63,479 bases of DNA from Chytriomyces cf. hyalinus JEL632 (GCA_025435555.1 JAIWWG010000144.1:1-63479), one strand, 5' to 3'; positions 41,086 to 51,332 are shown, counted from the first letter of the stretch. The notes: generated from the letters alone by a model not told the origin. Numbers and translations are program-made.

Positions 41086-42256
41086 TTTTGCGAAGAATAA
41101 TCTTGAAATCGTTCATGAATGATTCAATTTTGAATCGAGTTTTATCCATACTTTGAAGATACCGACAGGCCTTGTCGATAGTATCCAGCGTCACGAGTCC
41201 CGGTACCTGGTCAATGGTGTCGTAGAACAAAGGGTACTTCTCCCCGAGGTATTCTTCCACACCAGGCAACCAATTGACAACTACCGGAGTGTTGCGCACA
41301 ATACACTCCAAAATGGTATTGACAGCCCCTGCGTCAATGAGATTCAGAAAAACGACGTTGGTCATGAGCAGTTCGTCATACGCGTCATTGTCCAGCTTGG
41401 ACAACAGAGTCACTGTTTCGTCGATGGATTTTAGGTGATTGACGGCACCTTGAACATACTTGTTGGACAACATACTCCGAGTGTCTACCCGGCACGGATG
41501 ATCGTCTTCACATGGCGCCTGAACCATTCTTGCGCTAAGAGGAACAAGCCCATTCGTGCTCATCACACTGTTACTAGGTTGGCGGTCGTTTGAACGGAAC
41601 GTCTCCCGACTGGGCGGCGCGATGACAGGGGTGAGATGGGGTGCAAGCAAGGCATTGAAGAAATTTATCGGTTTATAGTAGTGCTGCATGGCCATGCCAA
41701 CGAGGGCGGCTTTTTGAAGCCCCAAGTTCAAACGGGTCTGGTCGAGAAGGAAGATTGCGTACGTGTCGCGCAGCCAGGCACCAACTTGTACCAGTTTTTT
41801 GGCCCGATTAGCTCGAAATTTGTCAACGCTAAATTGGCTTGCTTCAGGCACGAATTCTGTGGCATGGGACATTACAAAGACCTGAACGTCGACGAACCCT
41901 CGCTGCTCCAGTTCAGAGACCCATCGCTTGCGTAGCACCTCGGTAAAGACAATAAGAGCTTGGCATTGTTGAAGACTTGCAATAAAGAGCGGGTTCTTGA
42001 GCAACTGTTGATTGTTGTAATCAGTGTACTCCTCAGAATCGAAGGTGTGATGAACGAACCCAATCCATGCGTGGTTGTACGGAAGAATGCCGTCCGGATT
42101 GAGCCAGTGGAACGTCCTGTCCACGTAGGTGTCGCACCAGAGATTTGCATGTTCGTTCTGAAGATAACTCAGTGCATGCGTGATGTAAGACTACCCAGAG
42201 CGGTGGAAGCCTTGGAGGTAATTGGTTTGTTCAATGAAGTTGAAGTTCACGTTCAT
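41066..42256 (-). pseudogene. GT-B glycosyltransferase of giant-virus type, one in-frame TAG
   Basis: The ATG at 42256 (MNVNFNFIEQTNYLQGFHRSG) opens a frame of 396 codons with a TAG at 42191-42193, after which the same frame continues SYITHALSYLQNEHANLWCD. Related sequences carry 'HRSGW-S-Y' here, so TGG (Trp) to TAG is the simple explanation. Later motifs are WIGFVHHTF, VFTEVLRKRW, KLVQVGAWLRDTYAI and the nucleotide-sugar-binding end VFLNLIDAGAVNTILECIVR followed by NTPVVVNWLPGVEEYLG. The fold is GT-B, with acceptor unknown; in giant viruses such enzymes glycosylate fibres or capsid. The lost Trp is within the first Rossmann half. An internal start could give a 352-residue truncated product. 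Confidence 0.75.
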
Positions 42257-42417
42257 GAATGTTGATTTAGGTTGTTTTATCAAGATACTTTGCAGAGAGA
42301 GACTAGAAAAAAGTCGGTGGAGTTCATTGAAAGCAAAGCTGCAATGAACACGGCATTGAGTCCTGTTCAAATTTATCAAATTTTCCTTTTTATTTCTTTC
42401 CTCAAATAGAACAGCGA

Positions 42418-43760
42418 ATGTCGACGGTGTCATCAGACTGTGCCGTCCTCAGGGCATGGCAGCCCACCATATACGCCAATGGCTGCTGCACTCCGAGCGG
42501 CTTATGCAACAGTGCTGGCAACGTTGTGAGAGTGTACACATCTCCTTCCACTGACCCCATCACACATGGTCAAGTATTTAACAAATCATACAGGCGGCTC
42601 TATTCCAACCAGTTGACAGGATCCATTCCAACTGAACTCGGCCAACTGACCAGTCTGCAATATCTGTTGGTGTCTTGCATCTGATCAATGCATCAAGTAT
42701 TGACCTTATCATACAGGTGGCTGTATGGCAACCAGTTGACAGGATCCATTCCAACTGAACTCGGCCAACTGACCAGTCTGACTTCTCTGTTGGTGTCTTC
42801 CATCTGATCAATGCATCAAGTATTGACCAATTCATACAGGTCTCTCTATTCCAACCAGTTGACAGGATCCATTCCAACTGAACTTGGCCGGCTGACCAGT
42901 CTGACTGAACTGTTGGTGTCTTGCATTTGATCAATGCATCAAGTATTGAACAAATCATGCAGGTCTCTCAGAAACAACCAGTTGACAGGATCCATTCCGA
43001 CTGAACTCGGCCAGCTGACCAGTCTGCAATATCTGTTGGTGTCTTGCATTTGTGATTGCTGTTGCAATGTGCCTGACCTTCAATCAAATGACTATAAAAG
43101 TCGCTTGGACTCAAACAGACTAAGCGGGAGCATACCTTGCGAGTTCAGCAACTTGAAAGCACTATCGACCAAGTGAGTATTGTTCCGTTTACAACATGAA
43201 ACCGTTGTGTTCACACAACGTCAAGCAACTTTACAGGAAATGCCCTTGAGTCCACTTCCATAAATGCTGCAGTGAGTTGACTGCATCTTTTTTCAAATTG
43301 AATCCACGATATCCAGTTAAAATGAGCCCCAGTCCTGCAAAAGTAACTCTGCAGCCTCCCTGCAATCTGCGTCATCGCCAACAACTTCCGAACCTGCCAC
43401 CATCCCATCCAACTCTAATCCAAGCATCACAAACAATGATCTACCAAGTCAGCAGAACTCCAGTGCTTCCATTATTGGTGGAGCTGTTGGTGCAGCAGTC
43501 CTTTTAGTGCTCACCATTGCTGTTGGTTTCTGGTGTCGCCAAAAACGTGCCAAAAGTAAAAGTCAATCTGATACCTCCTTGACCTGGACGTGGATCCAGT
43601 CAATCCCTCTGAAAAAGCACCCGGTGTCCCTGAGATTCCAACCTTTACGGAAGCTGCTCCCAAGGACTTCGTGAGCGAACCCAAACTGGAAGTTGGAGAA
43701 CGTGTATCTGAGTCTGATTCGGACAGCGATTCGGATTCCACAGTGACGCTCGACTTTTAA
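42418..43760 (+). CDS. LRR receptor-like single-pass membrane protein, nine exons
   Basis: Splicing at GT-AG sites gives exons 42418-42533, 42594-42665, 42717-42788, 42840-42911, 42963-43034, 43101-43172, 43226-43271, 43333-43555 and 43600-43760: 301 codons, with introns of 44-66 nt. The N-terminus (DCAVLRAWQPTIYANGCC) is the Cys-pair cap of plant-type LRR proteins. Exons 2-6 each code one 24-residue LRR (NQLTGSIPTELGQLTSL). A Ser-rich stalk leads to a TM segment (SIIGGAVGAAVLLVLTIAVG) and an acidic tail (ESDSDSDSDSTVTLDF). No signal peptide is visible at this start, so a further 5' exon may exist; a pyrimidine-rich acceptor-like site ends at 42409. It is a cell-surface recognition-type protein. 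It lies one base from the convergent viral gene that follows. Confidence 0.75.
42594..43034 (+). repeat. Four tandem 123-bp exon + intron units
   Basis: Units begin at 42594, 42717, 42840 and 42963, exactly 123 nt apart. Each contains a 72-nt LRR exon and, for the first three, a nearly identical 51-nt intron (GTTGGTGTCTTGCAT...ATACAG). High identity across the introns shows recent amplification of the whole unit. Confidence 0.9.
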
Positions 43761-43761
43761 A

Positions 43762-44382
43762 TTATTTTCGAAGTGGGATTCTTGTTCTGATTTCAAATAT
43801 GTACGTGACTTGCTGGAGTGGGTTGGCCGGTCCAGTTGGGGGTTCGGACCCAAAATAAACCTGTGATCCGTCTGGATGTTTCAACGAAATGGACACTTTA
43901 TCCAATTTATCGCGTGGTGGTCGGAACTGAATAGGCAAATCGTCAATATTGGACTTGTCCAGGTTCAGGTAACTGGCATTTGGGTGTCGCATGATTCCAA
44001 GAATGGCGAACCAATCGTGCCCTGATGAGCTTCGCAGATGACTTAAATCGCTTCCCATGTCCAACAGTAAATACGCGTCACTTCCAATGTGATTTAAATT
44101 CGGAATTGTCCCACCATACAAAGCCATGCTGACCACGTCGCGGTACATGTCGGGCAACTTGATATCAAATGAAGCAGAGTCGGGGAATCGAGTTCTATCA
44201 CGGTCTGCAGAGGAAATAATGACAAAATTGCGTTTTATTTCGAAGGGTTTTGCAGGTGTCGGGTTGCTTGGGCTGGGGTCCGAAATGCTATTTCTAACGC
44301 CGTGAAATTGAAGTGTTGGGAATTCCCGATCTTCTTCTTCAGCAATGCTGGTGTAATGCTGCTTGTAAATTTTGGTGTTCAT
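43762..44382 (-). CDS. DUF5901-like NCLDV structural protein
   Basis: The ATG at 44382 opens 206 codons. The domain begins FVIISSADRDRTRFPDSASF and continues DIKLPDMYRDVVSMALYGGT, IPNLNHIG and AYLLLDMG. A 'V-I-x-S-x-D-R-D...F-P-x-x-x-x-F-x-I-x-L-P...V-x-S-(M/I)-x-L-x-x-x-x-I-P-N' start is characteristic of a beta-rich protein family repeated across giant viruses (DUF5901 type), probably a virion component. The C-terminus (TYIFEIRTRIPLRK) fits the family's closing strand. Its stop codon faces the LRR gene stop with one base between. Confidence 0.65.
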   Translation of the reverse strand: MNTKIYKQHYTSIAEEEDREFPTLQFHGVRNSISDPSPSNPTPAKPFEIKRNFVIISSADRDRTRFPDSASFDIKLPDMYRDVVSMALYGGTIPNLNHIGSDAYLLLDMGSDLSHLRSSSGHDWFAILGIMRHPNASYLNLDKSNIDDLPIQFRPPRDKLDKVSISLKHPDGSQVYFGSEPPTGPANPLQQVTYIFEIRTRIPLRK

Positions 44383-44506
44383 TGTGCAGAGAGGCGCAGG
44401 AAAAAAACGTTGAGTGTCAAACGCGCGTGTTGTTTTTGTTTTTTCACGATAGAATGCACCTCATCCACATTTGTTGTCCTCAATCGAATCGACTTCACTC
44501 GCTTGC

Positions 44507-45376
44507 ATGGATTCCTGTTGCGACTCAGCCGACCTGGCAGTTCAATCAGGTCACTGGGTATGTTTGATGTGTGGCTGCGTCGATTCGCCGTGCCTTGACA
44601 CTACTGGGACGTCTCTCCCGTCTCAACCACATTCTATCGAGCTTGGTGGCGGTTCAAAATACAGTCGCCAAAAGAGGATACATCAGTGGACAAGTGGACT
44701 TGTCATGCGCTCTGAAGGCGACGGCACTATCGTACAAAGCGTTGCACGTAAGGTGTTCATCGCTGAATTTGAACAAATTCGGGAGAGATACAATCTTCCT
44801 GCGAGTATCCCTCAAGTCACTTGGAATCAGTGGAGTCATTTGGCTTTGGAGATGAAGGCTCAACACTGCTATTTGAAGCGAAACACGACAAGATCGCATT
44901 TAAAGACCGCCTGCTTTTACTTTGCTATGTTGCAAGAACGCGTTGCGGTCCAGAAGAAATTGGTCGTTCAAATGATGGCATCCATTGGCATGCGTATACC
45001 GCTACCCTCACTCTTAAAAGCCATCTTGCTCGTGACAAAAGTCACAGGATGGCGTGACAATGCGCCAATGTATACAGCGGAAGAATGGGTCCATCGGCTA
45101 TGCAGCAGATTCGAGATGGGATTCCAAATAGAGAGTCAAGTGCAGAAAATAGCTGACTTTGCCACGCGTCACATTTTTCCATCATCAGAAGGACCCGGAA
45201 ATCCAGTGTATGTGGCCTGCGCGAGTCTGACGTTCTTCAGCCATCATGTACCCAACAATGTCATTGTGAACAAGCGGAGTGTGGTGCGAGCGACTGGATA
45301 CAGTGACCCGAAAACTGTTCGAAAGACGCTGGATAGAATGGTCAAGCACAAGCGCGAGATTTTGTCGCTGTTGTGA
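44507..45376 (+). CDS. Viral TFIIB-like transcription initiation factor
   Basis: The ATG at 44507 opens 289 codons. The N-terminal zinc ribbon is visible: DSCCDSADLAVQSGHWVCLM followed by CGCVDSPC. Then SKYSRQKRIHQW marks the B-reader region, and two cyclin-like folds follow, the second ending VYVACASLTFFSH, then NKRSVVRATGYSDPKTVRKT. TFIIB recruits the polymerase to promoters, here presumably the viral RPB1-containing enzyme. A frame extends 36 nt further 5' without an ATG. The stop is 25 nt before the fibre gene ATG in the same orientation. Confidence 0.8.
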   Translation: MDSCCDSADLAVQSGHWVCLMCGCVDSPCLDTTGTSLPSQPHSIELGGGSKYSRQKRIHQWTSGLVMRSEGDGTIVQSVARKVFIAEFEQIRERYNLPASIPQVTWNQWSHLALEMKAQHCYLKRNTTRSHLKTACFYFAMLQERVAVQKKLVVQMMASIGMRIPLPSLLKAILLVTKVTGWRDNAPMYTAEEWVHRLCSRFEMGFQIESQVQKIADFATRHIFPSSEGPGNPVYVACASLTFFSHHVPNNVIVNKRSVVRATGYSDPKTVRKTLDRMVKHKREILSLL

Positions 45377-45401
45377 TTTTTTTACGACCCTTGTCAACAA
45401 C

Positions 45402-48400
45402 ATGACACAGTCTCGAAACGTTGTGAAGGAATTTGGAAATGTGTTTATTGATAATGAACCTGTATTGACTGCTGCCAACGGGCTTCCCGTCCATTTAACC
45501 AATAAGACACCGGCAGTGAGTGGTAGTACGGGTGCACTGATGGTCGATGGTGGTATTGGTGTGATTGGTGGTGTCTGGTCTGAGGGTGTCATATCGGCCG
45601 AGGGAGGTATTGATATGAAGAATTCTCGACTCTCGAATGTTGGGGCGCCAATAAATCCACAGGATGCAGTCAACCTGTCATTCTTTTCAGCCAATAATGG
45701 TGGTGTGGTTGCAGGAACTGGACTGACTCGTGACTTTGCAGCAAACATCATCAGTGTTAGCCCGTCACAGCCTCAAGTGACGGTGCTGGGTTGTATCACC
45801 ACCGGGATTTGGAACGCCACACCAATAACAAGTGCATACGGTGGTACTGGAGTAACTACCTTTGAGGCCGAACAAGTCCTGTTTGGAGGCACAGATCCAC
45901 GTACGGGACAATCCAAGTTGACATCGAGTCGAACATTTACATATAGTACGAGCACACAGTCATTGACCCTCAACGGCCTCAACGACACCTCAGGCGGAGT
46001 TGGCACAGGTACCCTAATTGTTGCTGGAGGAGGTTCTTTTGGCAAGTCCTTGTACGTACACGATGTCCTCAAGGTTGACGGAGCGGGTGTATGTTCTAGC
46101 CTCACAATATCCAGCTCTGATTCGAATGCGTTGACCGTGACCGGTGGAGCATGGTTTCAGTCCGATACTCGTTTTTCGGGAAATTTATCTTGCATGGGAA
46201 CAACAACGTTGTCCACTACGGTTATTCAGAGTACGTCCGACTCGTTGAGTCCATTCACTGGAAGCTGGGTTACTGCGGGCGGTGCGGGGATTGCAAAGTC
46301 ACTTTACGTTGGGGAAACAATTCATGTACTTGATCAGGCGTCTTTTTCTGCACAGATTGATTCCGTCAGCCCAGACACGGGTGCGGTTGTAATCACCGGA
46401 GGTCTTGGAGTTGGTCTCAATGCATCGTTTGGCGCGGGGCTCACTGTCACAGGTACTGCAACGTACATGGGGCCAGTGAGTTTTCGACAAACTGTTTCAA
46501 CTACCGCGCTCTTCAGCAGTTCCAATACCACTGACACATCCATTAGCACGGCAGGAGGAATGGTCGTCACGAAGCGCCTCAACGTTGGGGGGTTGTTATC
46601 CGTAACAGGTACCACGCGGTTAACAGGGATTGTTTCATTCGATTCTGCGGCCAACGTGGCTGGCAATCTTGTTGTCGCGGGATCACCCACGCTCCAAACA
46701 TCCGTCGCTATTGCGGGACCTTTGTCGTCCACCTCTTCGCTTTCAATTGCGGGCTTAGTGCAATTCTCAAATACACTGGACTCCAGTTCCGTTTCTTCAG
46801 GGAGTTGTGTTGTGTCGGGCGGAATCGGGGTCCAAAAATCCATCTTTTGTGGCGGACCCGTTACAGTTGACAGCGCCTTGGATGCCGTGTCTACTTCGAC
46901 GCCAGCAGCTTTGGTCGTAACAGGGGGTGCAGTGATTCAAAAAACAGTAATTCTCGGAGGAAACGCATCAGTGAATGGAACTTTGGTTGTTCAAAATACA
47001 CAAGATGCAGTCTCATCATCCACGGGGTGTGCAGTGTTTGCGGGAGGCATTGGCATAGGAAAGAGCCTGGTTCTCGCAGGATCCGCAACTGTGACGGGCT
47101 CGGTCACGGCCTCGAACCAGGTGCTTGCTCAAAGTCTGATCGCAAATTCCCAATGTCGAGTTTTGGGTACTCAGGACTCTGTGTCGCCCAGTTCGGGTGC
47201 TCTGGTTGTAAGTGGAGGCCTTGGCGTTGGTTCAAGTCTGGTTGTAGCTGGTGGTTCCACCCTTGGTGGTACTCTTTTGGTGAGCGGCACGTGTACCCTA
47301 GCGTCCGGAATGACGGTTTCGGGGTCCACGTCAATCACAAGCACTTCTGATTCTTGCCTTGTTCTTGCTGGTGGGTGCTCCGTGGCGAAAAATTTGACTG
47401 TTTCTGGAGCAAGCATATCAGCCCCAAACGCGAACGCCATCTTTGGGACAAGTCAGGTATCTGGAGCCGCCACTTTCCAGAGCACTGTTTTTGTGACCAG
47501 TACAACAGATGCATTCAACGCCAATTCAGGAAGCATTGTTGTGTCGGGCGGTGTCAGCATTGCCAAAACCTTGTATGCGAGCGGGAATAGTGTTTTTTCA
47601 GGCACGCTGACAGCAACATCCCCTGCACTCTTTCTCAACACAACTGACTCAACGACTGTCAATACGGGGGCAGTGCAGATCGCTGGTGGTCTTAGTGTCC
47701 AGAAATCATTGTACATTGGAAACACATTGACCGTTGCAGCAGCAACGGTTCTTGCAAGTAGTTTGGATTCAAATTCTGTCCTGTCAGGTGGCGTGGTTGT
47801 CGCCGGTGGCATTGGGATCGGTAAAAATGCAAATGTCGGTGGTGGATTGACCGTGCAAGGCGCAACATCGGCTCAGGGATCTCTGACAGTGTCGGGGCCA
47901 TTCACAGTCGTTTCTAATGCGCAATTCGCGTCCACCGTGGACACGGTATCTGTCGGCACTGGGAGTGTGATTGTGTCCGGTGGAGTTGGAATTGCAAAAT
48001 CCGTCACTGTTGGAGGATCCGTGAGTGTAGTGGGGTTGATAAACGTCTCAGGTTCATTAAACGTGGGTAGCAGCGTCAGCGTGTCCGTTTCGGGGGGACT
48101 TGTAATCCAGTCAAGTTTAGATGCGACAAGTCCAAATTCCGCTGCAGTAACCATTGCCGGAGGTCTAGGTGTAATGAAGAGCCTGAATGTATCTGGCTCA
48201 GCCACGTTTTCCGGTTCCAACGTGAGTGTCACGAGTCTGACTGTCACTAACACGTCGGATTCGTCGGGAGTCGGTACAGGAGCAGTCGTTGTAGCCGGTG
48301 GAGTGAGTGTCTCCAAATCCATATTGATTGGAGGTTCCGTCGCCGTTTCAGGCACGTTTGTCGCAAGTGGATCGGTTGTCTATCAGGGGAGTGCCTCTTT

Positions 48401-49126
48401 TAGTCAAGCAGTCACCATCACATCGACCATAGACTCGGCAAATACAAGTTCTGGAAGTCTTGTCATGGCGGGTGGACTAGGAGTGGCCAAAAATGCAACA
48501 GTGGGTGGATCCTGTGCAATTCAGGGATCCGCCAACATTTCTGGAAACACAGTTTTTGGAGGACTGGTGTCATTCACCAATACCTCAGACACAAGCGTAA
48601 CTCTGACAGGTGGGATGAGTGTGGCGAAGGCCGTGACAATCGCCAGTGACCTGACTGTTGGGGGGACAACCAATTTGTCAGGGTCGCTGTCAATTGCATC
48701 CCTCGCATCAACAACACTCACAGTGACAGGAAATCAGGACGCCACCATTTCAACGGCCAGTGGAAGTTTCGCAGTCGTGGGTGGTGCCACAGTGGGCAAG
48801 TCGCTTGTCTTGGGTGGCACCCTATATGCAGGAGCGGTATTGTGCACGGCGCAGTCGCATATGTCACACCTTCGTCCAATTCAACGGTGACAGTGAATGC
48901 ACCAGGAGTCGTCGTCGGAGCGAGCGGAACTCTGGCGGCTCTCTCGTTTCAGTTCCCCAGTACGCCTGCGAACGGAACATGCGTATTCATCACCACCGTG
49001 TACGCCATCTCGACCGTATCCATCCTGGCCAACTGCGGACCCAATATGACGGACGCGGGCTTCTCGGCTGGTCAGACGGTCAGGTATATATATGTTTCAG
49101 CAGCGGGTCTCTGGTTCAAGTGCTGA
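45402..49126 (+). CDS. Fibre-like repeat protein, one late frameshift
   Basis: The ATG at 45402 (MTQSRNVVKEFGN) opens 1,163 codons ending at 48890. About 25 repeats of roughly 40 residues follow a 'S-x-S-x-x-T-G-x-x-V-V-x-G-G-x-G-x-x-K-S-x-x-V-G-G' pattern, as in surface or tail-fibre-like proteins of large DNA viruses. The expected C-terminal domain (VHGAVAYVTPSSNSTVTVN to YIYVSAAGLWFKC) is present at 48842-49126 but in another frame, so a one-base shift lies near 48830-48842. Thus the gene is nearly intact; the shift may be mutation, assembly error or a recoding site. It starts 25 nt after TFIIB. Paralogous to the degenerate minus-strand gene at 17.5-26.4 kb. Confidence 0.8.
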
Positions 49127-49346
49127 TGACTTTTTTTTTTAGCCAGATGGGATTGTTGCAGTCGGACAAACTTGTGACAGACACTGCGCGGGTTGGCTGT
49201 ATTGTGGACGGTACCCTGACAGCAAACGTGACTGGGAAATCTCAACCGAAAACAGTCACAGCGCGCCATTGCGAGGTTCTGCTGCACAAGATGTTTTTTT
49301 AACAATTTTCAAACAATAACATTTTATTTCAAAGATGAGACATGAC
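49032..49346 (+). repeat. 315-bp exact direct repeat, copy 2 (native context)
   Basis: Matches 26411-26725 without a visible difference. Here it is in natural context, running from the fibre gene C-terminal domain across a small ORF into the first codons of the next gene, so this is the probable donor locus. Confidence 0.95.
49147..49302 (+). CDS. 51-residue ORF between fibre gene and next gene
   Basis: ATG to TAA (MGLLQSDKLVTDTARVGCIV...LHKMFF), starting 20 nt after the fibre stop and following a T10 run. It fills the gap between two viral genes, as small genes do in compact virus genomes. No motif recognised; it may equally be untranslated. Confidence 0.35.
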   Translation: MGLLQSDKLVTDTARVGCIVDGTLTANVTGKSQPKTVTARHCEVLLHKMFF

Positions 49347-49847
49347 GTCCCAACCCTCATCATTGCGGGCGAGACGTTTGTCGGGGAAGATGCCTTTGCA
49401 TGGGTCAACCAGCAACTAGGTGTGAGCAGACCGCCGCCCGCTGCAAACTCATACATCCAGAACCAGGTATTACAACAGCAGCGATTACAGCAACTGAGGG
49501 GCCACCCACATCAACTAGCCGCATTAGCCGCGCCTAAAGTTGTTGCGGATTCGGAAGGCACCAATCCATTGCCAGAACTGAATCTAATGGGTTTGGGGGA
49601 TGATGGTGGCGGTGGCGGTGGCCTGAGCGCGAGTAACAGTGTCGGTGATTTCATGTACGCAAATCCAAATGTAATGACGGACGTCACTGGAATCAACGGA
49701 AGTGGGGCGGATACTGCGGATGGGCTGCTGAAGCCGATTCAGACCAAAGACACGAAAGGAATGGATCGTATGAACGAGACCTTACAAAAATACGAAAAAG
49801 AGCGCAATCAACTGGGTGACATCATGGTTGGAGCAAGGAGGATCTAG
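49335..49847 (+). CDS. Viral protein with thioredoxin-like N-terminal snippet, unknown function
   Basis: The ATG at 49335, preceded by TTTCAAAG, opens 170 codons. The N-terminus VPTLIIAGETFVGEDAFAWV looks like the cis-Pro strand and last helix of a thioredoxin or glutaredoxin fold, a motif I also associate with several giant-virus proteins; the CxxC half is absent. A Gln-rich segment, a Gly run (GDDGGGGGGLS) and a charged C-terminal coil follow. Function unknown. The first 12 bases are in the 315-bp repeat. Confidence 0.55.
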   Translation: MRHDVPTLIIAGETFVGEDAFAWVNQQLGVSRPPPAANSYIQNQVLQQQRLQQLRGHPHQLAALAAPKVVADSEGTNPLPELNLMGLGDDGGGGGGLSASNSVGDFMYANPNVMTDVTGINGSGADTADGLLKPIQTKDTKGMDRMNETLQKYEKERNQLGDIMVGARRI

Positions 49848-49886
49848 TGAGTCTTTTTCTTCGCTCAAGGGGAAAGAACTTGACAT

Positions 49887-50474
49887 ATGCTGGATTTGTT
49901 TGCTTTGGTACTCACGTCGTGCTTGATTATCTACTTCATTTTTCGATATCATTTATCGGATGCAAGAATCCGCGTGCGAGCTTTACTGGACGGGCGATCG
50001 TATCTGGTTCGTAACTCACCGCAGTCGCAGGAAACAGCAGAAACACTTGCACGCATCAATATGAAACTTGAGCCATTTCTAAAGAGTCTGAATGTCAGCC
50101 CTGATCCCAAATACCGCGGCTTTTGTGCGCGACTCCTTGAAAGATACAACCCAGAGGCTCTTTCGGAAGGTCGCATTGAAAAAGGACTTACCTCATATAC
50201 AATCAACAAGGGCGATGCGATCGTTCTGTGCTTGAGGTCGAGAGATGATCGCGAAACGTTGTTTGACGAAAATCTGCTGATGTATGTCGTCCTTCATGAG
50301 TTGAGTCACGTCGGATGCGTTACTATGGATCATAGCGCTGAATTTTACATGAATTTTAGGTACCTGCTTCAAAAGGCTGAGGCAGCAGCTCTATTCCAAC
50401 CGGTGCAAGGCGATATAAACTACTGTGGCCTGAATTTACGTGGTGGGTTGGTTGCACCTTCCACATTTTTTTAA
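49887..50474 (+). CDS. WLM-type putative zinc metallopeptidase with N-terminal membrane anchor
   Basis: The ATG at 49887 opens 195 codons. Residues 2-22 are hydrophobic (LDLFALVLTSCLIIYFIF), a signal anchor. The catalytic motif is MYVVLHELSHVGC, a HE-x-x-H zinc site. YTINKGDAIVLCLRSR and LLQKAEAAALFQPV lie before and after it, as in the WLM/SprT-like peptidases found in many giant viruses, with Y-C-G-L near the end (INYCGLNL). Cellular WLM peptidases act on SUMO-conjugated or DNA-crosslinked proteins; the viral substrate is unknown. It is co-oriented with its neighbours, with a 26-nt gap to the next gene. Confidence 0.75.
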   Translation: MLDLFALVLTSCLIIYFIFRYHLSDARIRVRALLDGRSYLVRNSPQSQETAETLARINMKLEPFLKSLNVSPDPKYRGFCARLLERYNPEALSEGRIEKGLTSYTINKGDAIVLCLRSRDDRETLFDENLLMYVVLHELSHVGCVTMDHSAEFYMNFRYLLQKAEAAALFQPVQGDINYCGLNLRGGLVAPSTFF

Positions 50475-50500
50475 CTTGTCAAGAAGCAACAACAAAACTA

Positions 50501-51292
50501 ATGCTCTTTCAGAACCTGGCCGGAGATGTGTTTAAAAATATCGGCAAAAAATGGACGACTGCAAGTGTGCAGCAAGGTGGGGCTAGTTTGTTGGCTTCGG
50601 AAGAGAAACTTTGCCTCGCCTATTTTCAGCTCAAACTGCAGGATCCAAGCTCTTGGGTAGCGTTCGATCATTCAACAGAACTTAAGGGCTATAGGGCTTC
50701 GGTTTTGGTCGATCCATCTTCTGGTCCGCCAATCTTCTGTGAGAAATTCCTAAATTGTGATTACAAAAATAAACCTGCACTGCTTGCGGCAATTTTCGCA
50801 TATGGCAATCTTGTACCTGCGGGTAATGGATTGACTCAAGTCGGGAAGTTCAAGATTTGCCTTGAAATCGCCATCAGGTTTGCGTTCCTTTCTCGAATGT
50901 CTCTCGGCTCATTTCACATCACCCTTAACCCCATGATTTCGGACCCATGGACGTCGCTATGGAGTGTTGTGGATTCAAGTACAAAAAACATCGTGTATCG
51001 CTTTAAATATATCGTCGGGTCTCAAAGTGTGATTTGGGTCCGAGAAGATAGTGATGATGGACAAGACGGCGAACAAACCGCAATGTTACATCATCAGCTA
51101 CAACTCTTGCTCTCCGAAATGGAATCGCAACTTGCGGTAGACAGTAGTCGTCCAGCAGTCGATGAGACACTGGCGCTGCGGGATATTATTCGAATGTCTT
51201 CTGAACCCGGTTTTGGACAAATGGGGGGTGGGGCGCGAAGACGTGTCGTCCAAACTTGCCTCCCACCTCGTGTACTTGCGCGTGGACGTTAA
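50501..51292 (+). CDS. Protein of a new paralogous family (shared domain with 6.7-8.7 kb gene)
   Basis: The ATG at 50501 opens 263 codons. From residue 35 it follows the same motif order as the C-terminus of the protein at 6651-8726: LCLAYFQLKLQDPSSWVAF, GPPIFCEKFLN, KFKICLEIAIRFAF, YRFKYIVGS and EMESQLA. It lacks the repeated Pro-rich N-terminal region of that paralogue. No known domain name; alternating strands and helices suggest a compact fold of about 200 residues. It sits between a peptidase and an ankyrin gene, all co-oriented, so a viral gene is likely. Confidence 0.65.
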   Translation: MLFQNLAGDVFKNIGKKWTTASVQQGGASLLASEEKLCLAYFQLKLQDPSSWVAFDHSTELKGYRASVLVDPSSGPPIFCEKFLNCDYKNKPALLAAIFAYGNLVPAGNGLTQVGKFKICLEIAIRFAFLSRMSLGSFHITLNPMISDPWTSLWSVVDSSTKNIVYRFKYIVGSQSVIWVREDSDDGQDGEQTAMLHHQLQLLLSEMESQLAVDSSRPAVDETLALRDIIRMSSEPGFGQMGGGARRRVVQTCLPPRVLARGR

Positions 51293-51332
51293 AATGTTCT
51301 GTTTTTTTTTCTTTCAGTTTCAAAGATTGAAA

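Noticed and set aside
42578-42958. Minus-strand 126-codon frame with WSVGRVQLEWILST repeats
   Set aside because: Antisense shadow of the LRR exon-intron units.
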